A DNA stretch of 64,000 nucleotides from Lutimaribacter salitolerans (GTDB lineage: Bacteria; Pseudomonadota; Alphaproteobacteria; Rhodobacterales; Rhodobacteraceae), in assembly GCF_042677865.1 (NCBI RefSeq), contig NZ_JBHUDD010000050.1:49009-113008 (forward strand). The letters are read 5' to 3'. The notes under the pieces were generated by a model. That model worked only from the letters and a program-made list of their open reading frames with translations. It made no database searches and was not told the DNA's origin. Of this stretch, positions 38,055 to 45,720 are shown piece after piece. Position numbers and translations under genes: made by a program. Positions within the stretch are counted from its first letter, which is position 1; every line of letters starts with the position of its first letter.

Positions 38055-39688
38055 CACCCATCCGCCTCGGATGGTGTCAGGCCTGAGGAAAACAGTTCGA
38101 TCACCAGGTCGCGCATCCGGTCCATGCCCAGAACCGGCATGTCGCTGTCCGGGATCAGCCCCGGCGTCCATCCCAGTTGCAACACCGGCGCGACAAGGTC
38201 GGGCGGGCCGATGACATGCACCGGCACCTGCGCGCGCTCGTCCAGGGACACGAAATCGGCGGCCTGATGATCACCCAGCACGATCATAAGCGGCGGGTCG
38301 CCGGCATGCAGCGCGGCATAGGCGAGCACGGTGGACAGCGCGTAATCTATGGCACTGCGATACTGCGCGCGCACGCGGTCGCGGTCGCGCCAGACCTCTT
38401 CGGGCGGGTCTCCTGCGGCGGCCATGTCGTTGAAGATGCGCCCGTCGCCAATGCTGCCCCAATCCACCAGGTCGGGCACGGGCACCCAGGGCGCGTGGGA
38501 CGAGCCCAGCGCCATCTGCGCAAACACCGGGGTGTCGGTGGCGTCGCGCAACAGCCGGTCCATCGCGGCAAAGGTGAACTGATCGGGCATCGTCACCCAG
38601 TTGAAGGCCGCGCCCCGATAGTCCAGATCGCGCGCGGCAAGGATCGTGTCGAAGCCCATCACGTCGGATTCCGGCCAGTCCAGCGTGATCTGCGGCATGA
38701 CCGCAGCGGTGTGAAACCCGGATCGCGCCGCGATGTGAAACAGCGTGTCGCGCCCTGACGCCAGCATCGCGCCATAGCGTGTCTGATCGCTGACCCACAG
38801 CCCGTTGGCAAAGGTCGCATGCGACAGCCAGCTTTGTCCGCCCCGCGTCGGCGCACTCAACAGCCCCGACGCCATCGACAGACCCAGCGCGTCCAGTCGC
38901 GCCGTCTCGCGCGCCAGCGTGGCACGGTGTTGCTGCGCATAGAACGGTGTGTCCAGGCTGGTCCGGCCATAGCTTTCTACGAACACGATCAGCACATCGC
39001 GGTCGATCCGGTCCAGCAGGCCCGACCTGTCGGCATAGGGATCCTGCGTCGCTGCCGCGCGAAACACCCGCAGATCGCGCAGCGTGGCACGCAACATTCC
39101 GATCCGCTCGACCCCGACCCGCGCGGTAAAGGCCGCACCGGGCGGCGTTGCAGGCAGCGACCAGCGCCCTATCGTGTGACCGATCTCGGCCACGGCCAGC
39201 GCGCCCAGCGCGAGGGCTCCGGCGCCTGCCACCCGCGCAATGCCGCGCGGTGGGTGCACGGCGGCCCAGACTCCGGTGGCCCACCACAGGGCTGCGGCAA
39301 TCGCCACGGTTGCCAGCAGGGCACCGATGGCGGCAAGCGTGGCAGGCACGGTGCCGATGGCTCCGGACAGCAGACGCAGACCTGCATCGATCAGAACCAT
39401 GTCTGCCACCGGGTTGAACCCGCGCGCCAGTGCGGTGAACATTGCGAAATCGGCCGTCTTGAGGGCACAAAGTATCGTCAGGCTGATGGTTGTCACCAGC
39501 CGCAGGGCGGTGGCGACACGGCCCCCGGCCGCAACAAGCGCCAGCAGGATCACCGGCAGTTCCAGCGCGAACAGCAGGGGCGCCTGCCACGTCAGGGCGG
39601 CGGGATGATTGGGCTGCACCAGCACAAGATGCAGAACAAGCGCCGCCAGCACCAGCTGCGGCGCGCGTCCGGGGACAAGAGCGGTCAA
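38054..39688 (-). CDS. LTA-synthase/sulfatase-fold membrane protein
   Basis: A 544-residue protein: about five N-terminal helices (residues 10-190), then a periplasmic alkaline-phosphatase-superfamily domain. Metal-binding elements are VLIVFVESYG, APTRGGQSWLSHATF (nucleophile region) and VLGDHQAADF. LTA synthase-like and phosphoethanolamine transferase relatives move phospho-alcohol groups from phospholipids. The start is probably TTG at 39688, because it interlocks with the upstream stop (TTGA) and AGAGG precedes it; no ATG gives a sensible N-terminus. Confidence 0.85.
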   Translation of the reverse strand: MTALVPGRAPQLVLAALVLHLVLVQPNHPAALTWQAPLLFALELPVILLALVAAGGRVATALRLVTTISLTILCALKTADFAMFTALARGFNPVADMVLIDAGLRLLSGAIGTVPATLAAIGALLATVAIAAALWWATGVWAAVHPPRGIARVAGAGALALGALAVAEIGHTIGRWSLPATPPGAAFTARVGVERIGMLRATLRDLRVFRAAATQDPYADRSGLLDRIDRDVLIVFVESYGRTSLDTPFYAQQHRATLARETARLDALGLSMASGLLSAPTRGGQSWLSHATFANGLWVSDQTRYGAMLASGRDTLFHIAARSGFHTAAVMPQITLDWPESDVMGFDTILAARDLDYRGAAFNWVTMPDQFTFAAMDRLLRDATDTPVFAQMALGSSHAPWVPVPDLVDWGSIGDGRIFNDMAAAGDPPEEVWRDRDRVRAQYRSAIDYALSTVLAYAALHAGDPPLMIVLGDHQAADFVSLDERAQVPVHVIGPPDLVAPVLQLGWTPGLIPDSDMPVLGMDRMRDLVIELFSSGLTPSEADG

Positions 39689-40434
39689 CGCCGCCTCTGC
39701 CAAAGCCAGAGGATATCGCGCCCGAAGGACCCTGTCAGCGCCAAGGCGGCGACCAGGATCGCACACTCGGCCACTGTCGGCGGCAGGATCGCCGGTTGCA
39801 CACCGACCAGCGCGCCGATCTGGATCACGCAGGCAAGCTTGCGCCCGAAGCGGTCGGGCAGGGGGCGCGTCATCCACGGCAGGATCAGCCCGGCCAGACC
39901 AAAGCCATAGCGCGGCAGACCGAGCAACAGGACCAGCGGGCCGACGGTGCCCGCCGCAAAGGCGTTGCAGGCAAGGATCAGACCCAGCGCCGCGTCCACT
40001 TCCATGTCGAACCGCGCGCCGAATGCGGATGTCAGACGCTGCCGCCGGGCAAACCAGCCGTCCACGGCGTCAAGGCTCAACGCCGCCGCGGCAAGCCAGA
40101 AGATCGACCACTGCGCGCTGCCACCGGCCAGCACCGGCACGATCAGCGCCGCCGCCAGCACAAGCCGCACCAGCGTGACCATGTTGCAAAGCCCAAGCGC
40201 CCCATGCGGATAGCTGCGCCGCATGAAGGCACCTGCCACCAGTGTCGCACCCAGATACAGCCCGGTCGCAAGGGCCACGTGCAAAGGTTCGCCCTGCAAC
40301 AGCCCCGCCGACAGCGCGACCACCCCGCCTGCGCCCAGCAGCGCCGTCGCCCCGAAACGCGCCATCGGCCCCGCCGGATGGCGGAGTGCAAGGCGGCGTG
40401 GCCTGTGAGGGCTGTGTTGATCAATGACTGACAT
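39685..40434 (-). CDS. CDP-alcohol phosphatidyltransferase family protein
   Basis: A 249-residue membrane protein with the CDP-alcohol phosphotransferase motif D-x2-D-G-x2-A-R-x8-G-x3-D-x3-D, read as LDAVDGWFARR...FGARFDMEVD. Helices flank the motif on both sides. It would join a CDP-activated alcohol to a second alcohol; neither is known. First gene of a three-gene overlapping minus-strand operon with the sulfatase-like and flippase-like proteins. Confidence 0.9.
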   Translation of the reverse strand: MSVIDQHSPHRPRRLALRHPAGPMARFGATALLGAGGVVALSAGLLQGEPLHVALATGLYLGATLVAGAFMRRSYPHGALGLCNMVTLVRLVLAAALIVPVLAGGSAQWSIFWLAAAALSLDAVDGWFARRQRLTSAFGARFDMEVDAALGLILACNAFAAGTVGPLVLLLGLPRYGFGLAGLILPWMTRPLPDRFGRKLACVIQIGALVGVQPAILPPTVAECAILVAALALTGSFGRDILWLWQRRR

Positions 40435-40520
40435 CGGACTTAGCTTAGTGCGAAGGGGCGCAGGTCAAGCCCGGGCCGTATCGCTTGAACCGGCGGTGAC
40501 CAAGGCTAAATCTGCATCTC

Positions 40521-41084
40521 ATGAAGGATCAACAGCAAACCATTTCCTATTCCGTTGCGGCCAAAGTCCTGCACTGGTTGATGGCTGCCCTGATCCTGAG
40601 CATGATCCCCGCAGGCTTCCTGATGATCCAGCCGGACCTGAACAAGCCTTTGCAGAACGCGCTTTTCATCTTTCACAAGAACGTGGGCGTGGTGTTGCTG
40701 CTGCTGATCGTGCTGCGACTCCTTGTCCGCTGGCGCAATCCGCCGCCCGCTTTGCCCGACCACGTTCCGGCCTGGCAGGCGCGCATCGCCCATGCCAGCC
40801 ACGCGGCGTTGTATGCGCTGATGATCGCGATGCCGGTGGCCGGGTACCTGCGCGTCCGGGCAGGCGGCTTCCCGATCGAGATGCTGGATGCGCTGGGACT
40901 GCCGACCCTTGTGCCCCGGTCCGACGCGCTGGCCGAAATTGCAAAGACCACGCACTATTACGGCGCCTACGCGATCGCGGCATTGGTGTTTGCGCATGTT
41001 CTTGCCGGTTTCTACCATGGTTTGGTGCTGCGCGATGGCGTGTTTTCGCGCATTTGGCCGCCGGTTGCCCGTTGGCGTCGCTAG
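40521..41084 (+). CDS. cytochrome b561 family protein
   Basis: A 187-residue four-helix membrane cytochrome. Candidate heme ligands are His in VLHWLM, FIFHKNVG, and the last two helices (THYYGAY, FAHVLAGFYHG). It is a probable diheme quinol-dependent electron carrier, as in CybB. It is monocistronic and separated by about 90 bases from the opgH gene. Confidence 0.9.
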   Translation: MKDQQQTISYSVAAKVLHWLMAALILSMIPAGFLMIQPDLNKPLQNALFIFHKNVGVVLLLLIVLRLLVRWRNPPPALPDHVPAWQARIAHASHAALYALMIAMPVAGYLRVRAGGFPIEMLDALGLPTLVPRSDALAEIAKTTHYYGAYAIAALVFAHVLAGFYHGLVLRDGVFSRIWPPVARWRR

Positions 41085-41176
41085 GCTCTTGCCGCGCTGC
41101 GGCGAAACCATAGCTATCGGGTTCATCGGAAAACCCGTTTCCGAACAATAGCAAAGCAAGGAGCTGGCGCAGCGCC

Positions 41177-42760
41177 ATGTCACTCGCAGAGAATTTTCGC
41201 GCGGCCGGGGTCGCAGTCGCCCGCCAGGTCGATGCCCCCGGACCAAGGGCCGTGTTCGTCGGCCTGACGTTGGTGCTGACGGCGCTCATAACGGCGGCCT
41301 TTGCAGGGTCGGTGGTGCATTGGACACTGGCTGCGCTGATGGCCGTGCCGCTGGTCGTGGTGAACGCGGCGTGGGTTTCGGGCGGTGCGGCAACGGCGCT
41401 TGTCGGTCTGGGCCAGGGGGCGCAGCCGCTTGGGTCTGTCACGCCACCAAGGGGCTGGGTGCCATCAGGGCGCACCGCCATCCTTGTGACCCTGTGCAAG
41501 GAAGATCCCGAGCCGGTGGCGCACTATCTGCGCGATCTGCACAAGGCTCTGACCAGCCTCGGGCTGGACGATCGCACCGTGATCTTTGCGCTGTCCGACA
41601 CTTGGGGGGACACGGCTGTCGCACGCGAAGAGGGCGCGCTGCGCGATCTCGTGGACGCCGGAAGGGTGCAGTACCGGCGGCGCGACGCGAACACGGGGCG
41701 CAAGCCCGGCAACATCGCAGACTGGCTGGACCGGCATGGCGACAGCTTTGACTACATGATGACCCTTGATGCCGACAGCCGGATGTCGGCAAATCGGATC
41801 CGCCGCATGATCCGCCAGATCGAAACGCGCCCGCGCACAGGTCTGATCCAGGCCGGAATGGGGCTGGTGCCGGGGCAAAGCCGGTTTGGCAGGCATCAGC
41901 GGACCGCGGTGCGCCTGATGTCGTCCAATTTCGGTCGCGGGATGGCGGCCTGGGCCGGGCGCAGTGGCAATTACTGGGGCCACAATGCGATCATGCGGAT
42001 CGCGGCCTTTCGCGAGGCCGCCGTGCTGCCCCGGCTTGCGGGGCGTCCGCCCTTTGGCGGCCCGCTGCTGAGCCATGATTTCATCGAGGCCGCTTGGATA
42101 CGCAGGGCCGGTTGGGCGGTCGAACTGGACCCCGACCTTGCCGGCAGCGCCGAGGACGCGCCCCAGACGCTGGAGGCGTTCCACAAGCGCGACCGCCGCT
42201 GGTGTCAGGGCAACCTGCAACATCTGTTCGTGCTGGCCACGCCCGGCCTGCACCCGATCAGCCGATTTCACCTGATCAGCGGGGTTGTCAGCTATCTTGC
42301 CGCGCCGATCTGGCTGCTTCTCGTGATCTTGATCGCCGTCGGCAGCATTCCGGTGACGGGCGCGCTGCCGTTCGTGCTGATTGCCGCCGTCCTTCTGGTG
42401 CCAAAGGTCTGCGCGCTGGCCGAACGTCTGCCACGGAACCGGACCTTGCGGCGCAGGCTGGTGACGCTTCGGGCGTGGATTGGCGAGCTTGCGGTTTCGA
42501 CCGTGGTCGCGCCGTTGATGATGGTGCGGCAGACAGGATCGGTGCTGTCCTTGCTGGCCGGTCGGGATTGCGGCTGGAAATCGGCGAACCCGCCCCGCTG
42601 GACCCCGCCGCGCGGCGTGCCCGAGGCCTTGGCCGGGGTGGCGATCCTGATGCTGAGCAGCGTCTACGGCGGGGGCGCAACGCTGTGGCTGGCACCGCTG
42701 ATCGCGCCATTGCTGGTTGCTCCGGTCCTTGTGCGCGCGCTTGACGCGCAACCGGCATGA
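41177..42760 (+). CDS. opgH: glucan biosynthesis glucosyltransferase OpgH
   Basis: A 527-residue GT2 membrane glycosyltransferase. It has the UDP-sugar binding core ILVTLCKEDPE, TLDADSRM (DxD), and HKRDRRWCQGNLQH (QxxRW-like), with helices at both ends. OpgH polymerises and exports the backbone of osmoregulated periplasmic glucans. It is shorter than the roughly 850-residue enterobacterial protein, lacking its long N-terminal region. The stop overlaps the opgG start (ATGA at 42757). Confidence 0.92.
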   Translation: MSLAENFRAAGVAVARQVDAPGPRAVFVGLTLVLTALITAAFAGSVVHWTLAALMAVPLVVVNAAWVSGGAATALVGLGQGAQPLGSVTPPRGWVPSGRTAILVTLCKEDPEPVAHYLRDLHKALTSLGLDDRTVIFALSDTWGDTAVAREEGALRDLVDAGRVQYRRRDANTGRKPGNIADWLDRHGDSFDYMMTLDADSRMSANRIRRMIRQIETRPRTGLIQAGMGLVPGQSRFGRHQRTAVRLMSSNFGRGMAAWAGRSGNYWGHNAIMRIAAFREAAVLPRLAGRPPFGGPLLSHDFIEAAWIRRAGWAVELDPDLAGSAEDAPQTLEAFHKRDRRWCQGNLQHLFVLATPGLHPISRFHLISGVVSYLAAPIWLLLVILIAVGSIPVTGALPFVLIAAVLLVPKVCALAERLPRNRTLRRRLVTLRAWIGELAVSTVVAPLMMVRQTGSVLSLLAGRDCGWKSANPPRWTPPRGVPEALAGVAILMLSSVYGGGATLWLAPLIAPLLVAPVLVRALDAQPA

Positions 42761-44268
42761 GGCGGCGGGCCTTCCTTGCGGGTGCCACGGCGCTGGCGAG
42801 CGCGCCGGTGCTGGTGTCCGCAGCCGATCCTGTGGACGCGCCGGACGATCTGCTGGAACTGGCGCGCGATCTGGCGCAACGCCCCTATCAGCCGAACGCC
42901 GCGCCCTTGCCCGTGCCTTTTGCCGGGCTGGATTATGACGCCTATCGCGGCATCCGCCCGATTTCGGGGCAGGCGGCGGACCTGCCCGTGGGGCAGGGGT
43001 ATCAGGCCGATCTGCTGGCGCCGGGCCTGTTTTTCAACGACCCTGTGCGGATCGAGCTTGCCGATGAAGCGGGCGGCTTTCGCGAGGTGCCGTTCTCGCC
43101 CGCGCTGTTCAGCTTCGAGCCGCGGTATTTCGACGCCATCCCGGACACGGCCCCGGGCGCGGGGTTCTCCGGGCTGCGGCTGCGGTATCCGTTGAACGCG
43201 CCCGACGTCATGGACGAGGTGATGGTCGTTCAGGGGGCCAGCTATTTCCGGGCGATCGGGCGGGCGATGGCCTATGGCCTGTCGGCGCGGGCCGTCGCGC
43301 TTGGCACCGGCGGGTCATCGCCCGAGGAGTTTCCGCGCTTCACCCGGCTGCGCCTGCATGCCGCGCAGGGCGATGCGATCCGGATGGAAGGCGTGATCGA
43401 CAGCCCCTCGCTGGCCGGGCATATCGACATGACCCTGCGACCGGGCGACGATAGCCGGATGGACATCACCGTCACGGTGATGCCACGCCGGGATATCGCG
43501 GATATCGGGGTGGCACCGCTGACGTCTATGTACCTGAAGGGGCCGATGCGCGCGGCGGTGTCGGATGATTTCCGCCCGCGCGTCCATGACAGCGACGTGC
43601 TGATTATCGAGAACGGCCCGGGTGAGCATCTGTGGCGGCCCATCGCCAATCCCGCCGGGTTGCAGACCTCGGCCTTTGTGGATGACGGGCCGGTCAGCTT
43701 TGGCCTGTACCAGACCCCGCGCGCCTACGAGGATTTTCAGGATACCGAGGCGCGGTATCACGACCGGCCCTCGGCCGTCGTGCGACCGCACGGCGATTGG
43801 GGCAAGGGGGCGGTGGTTCTTGTCGAGATCCCGACCGATACCGAGTTCATGGACAATATCGTGGCCTTCTGGCGGCCCGAGACGCCTTTGCGTGCAGGCA
43901 GCGAACATCGCTTTGGCTACGATCTGGACTGGACGCTGTCTGCGCCCGGTCCCGGCGCGGGGCCGCGAATCGTGCAAAGCCGCAGCGGGCGCGAGCATGA
44001 CCGCCCGGGGACCCGGCGTTTCGTGATCGATCTGGACGGTGTCGCCGACGATCTGACACCGGACATATCAGCCAGTGGCGCAGCGGAAATCAGCGGTGCC
44101 GCGCTTTTTCCGCTGCCGGGTGACAGGGGCATGCGCCTGACCTTTCTGATGGCGCCGCAAGACAGCCATCCCGTGGAACTGCGCGTGGGTTTGCGCGATG
44201 GGGCCGGGGCGGCGGCTGGCCCTGTCTGGCTCCATCGCTGGACCCGCGCGCGCGACGGCGGCGTCTGA
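42757..44268 (+). CDS. opgG: periplasmic glucan biosynthesis protein OpgG/OpgD
   Basis: A 503-residue MdoG-family protein. The N-terminus MRRRAFLAGATALASAPVLVSA looks like a twin-arginine signal, which is the OpgD habit. The mature part shows the family blocks YRGIRPI, GLFFNDPVRIEL, SSYFRAIG-like ASYFRAIGRAMAYGLSARA, and the C-terminal Ig-like domain. It shapes osmoregulated periplasmic glucans after OpgH export. Whether it is functionally OpgG or OpgD cannot be settled here. Confidence 0.92.
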   Translation: MRRRAFLAGATALASAPVLVSAADPVDAPDDLLELARDLAQRPYQPNAAPLPVPFAGLDYDAYRGIRPISGQAADLPVGQGYQADLLAPGLFFNDPVRIELADEAGGFREVPFSPALFSFEPRYFDAIPDTAPGAGFSGLRLRYPLNAPDVMDEVMVVQGASYFRAIGRAMAYGLSARAVALGTGGSSPEEFPRFTRLRLHAAQGDAIRMEGVIDSPSLAGHIDMTLRPGDDSRMDITVTVMPRRDIADIGVAPLTSMYLKGPMRAAVSDDFRPRVHDSDVLIIENGPGEHLWRPIANPAGLQTSAFVDDGPVSFGLYQTPRAYEDFQDTEARYHDRPSAVVRPHGDWGKGAVVLVEIPTDTEFMDNIVAFWRPETPLRAGSEHRFGYDLDWTLSAPGPGAGPRIVQSRSGREHDRPGTRRFVIDLDGVADDLTPDISASGAAEISGAALFPLPGDRGMRLTFLMAPQDSHPVELRVGLRDGAGAAAGPVWLHRWTRARDGGV

Positions 44269-44490
44269 CGGCCAGCACGTCATGTGCCGGGATCGGCATG
44301 AACCACAGTACCCCTGAAACGTCGCGACCGCGTCGCGTGGATGGGTGTGCGCTGCATCCGCGCGGTGAAAATCGACTTGAATGCAGGGCATGTCGTTGGC
44401 AGCTTGTGGCGGTTGGCGTTCTGCTTGGGGAATGTCCGAAAGAGCGAGGACACGCATGCAGCCTTTGGCCGAATTTCCGGACATCCGCAG

Positions 44491-45660
44491 ATGACTGCCG
44501 TTCCCGCCCGACCCTGGCTGGTGCTGGCGGGGCTGGCACTGGGACTGACCGTGACCAACGGGTTTGCGCGCTTTGCCTATGGCCTGCTGCTGCCCGCGAT
44601 GCGGTCCGAGATGGGGTGGAACTTCGCGCAGGCCGGATGGCTGAACACGGCCAACGCGCTGGGGTATGTCGCGGGTGCGGTTCTGACCATGGTGCTGATC
44701 CGGCACATGTCGCCCGCGCGGCTGTTCGCCTTCGGGCTGGTTGCCACAACGCTGGCGCTTCTGGCGACCGGGCTGAATGCCGCGCTGTGGTGGCAGACGG
44801 TCTGGCGGGTACTGGCGGGCGTGTTCGGCGCCATGTCGTTCTCGACCGCCGGGGCACTGGCTGCGGGGTTGTTCCGCGACGATCCACGCCGCAACGCGCT
44901 GGCCATCGCGATCCTGTTCGGCTCTGGCGGGGGGCTGGGCATCGTGCTGGCCGGCGCCGCCCTGCCCTTGATGCTGGACGCCTATGGCCCGGGTGCATGG
45001 CCGCTTGGCTGGGTCGCGATCGGCATCGCCAGCGCCCTGTGCGTGCCGCTGGGCCTGTGGTCGGCGGCCCAACTGCGCCCGCCGGTGCAGGCACAGCCCA
45101 CGCCGCTGCCGCTGCCGCTGCGGCGTATCCTGCCGGAGCTGGCGGGATATGCCGGGTTCGGCATGGGCTATATCGTCTACCTGACGTTCCTGTCGGCATG
45201 GATGGCCGAACAGGCCGCGGGTGCGGGGTTTGTCGCGCTGGTCTGGGTCATTCTGGGCCTGTGCATCTGCGTGTCGCCGCTGGTGTGGCGGCCGATCCTG
45301 TCGCGCCACGCCTCGGGCGTGCCGCTGGCGCTGATCCTGATCTGCATCGCCATCGGGTCCGCCCTGCCCGTGGTGCTGCCCAACAACGCCACACTGTTGG
45401 TGTCGGCGGTCGTGTTCGGCCTGTCGGTGTTCATGGCCCCGGGGGCGGTCACCAGCTTTGCGCGCCAGAACCTGCCCCCCGAAAGCTGGGGGCGGGCGAT
45501 CGGCCTGTTCACGGTGGTCTTTGCCGTGGCGCAGACACTGGGCCCCTATGGCGCGGGGCTGGTCGGGGATTCCTTTGACAACATCGGTGTCAGCCTTGTC
45601 GCTGCCGCCGGCCTGTTGCTGGTCGGCGCGGGCCTGGCGTTGATGCAAAAACCGCTTTGA
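44491..45660 (+). CDS. YbfB/YjiJ family MFS transporter
   Basis: A 389-residue 12-helix transporter. The N-terminal helix shows TNGFARFAYGLLLPAMRSEM, the signature of the YbfB/YjiJ group, and the last helices end VGAGLALMQKPL. Substrate unknown. The start at 44491 puts the first helix near the N-terminus; the frame is open for 50 codons upstream without membrane-protein character. Confidence 0.88.
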   Translation: MTAVPARPWLVLAGLALGLTVTNGFARFAYGLLLPAMRSEMGWNFAQAGWLNTANALGYVAGAVLTMVLIRHMSPARLFAFGLVATTLALLATGLNAALWWQTVWRVLAGVFGAMSFSTAGALAAGLFRDDPRRNALAIAILFGSGGGLGIVLAGAALPLMLDAYGPGAWPLGWVAIGIASALCVPLGLWSAAQLRPPVQAQPTPLPLPLRRILPELAGYAGFGMGYIVYLTFLSAWMAEQAAGAGFVALVWVILGLCICVSPLVWRPILSRHASGVPLALILICIAIGSALPVVLPNNATLLVSAVVFGLSVFMAPGAVTSFARQNLPPESWGRAIGLFTVVFAVAQTLGPYGAGLVGDSFDNIGVSLVAAAGLLLVGAGLALMQKPL

Positions 45661-45670
45661 GTTTGGAAAG

Positions 45671-45704
45671 TCCCGCCCCTGCGTGTGAACCGTCGGGGCG
45701 GGGA
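45671..45704. terminator. bidirectional hairpin between convergent genes
   Basis: A nine-base arm TCCCGCCCC (45671-45679) pairs with 45695-45704, with one bulged G. It lies exactly between the MFS gene and the convergent decarboxylase gene. T-runs are poor on both sides. Confidence 0.45.
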
Positions 45705-45720
45705 TTCATTGTCGGATGGT

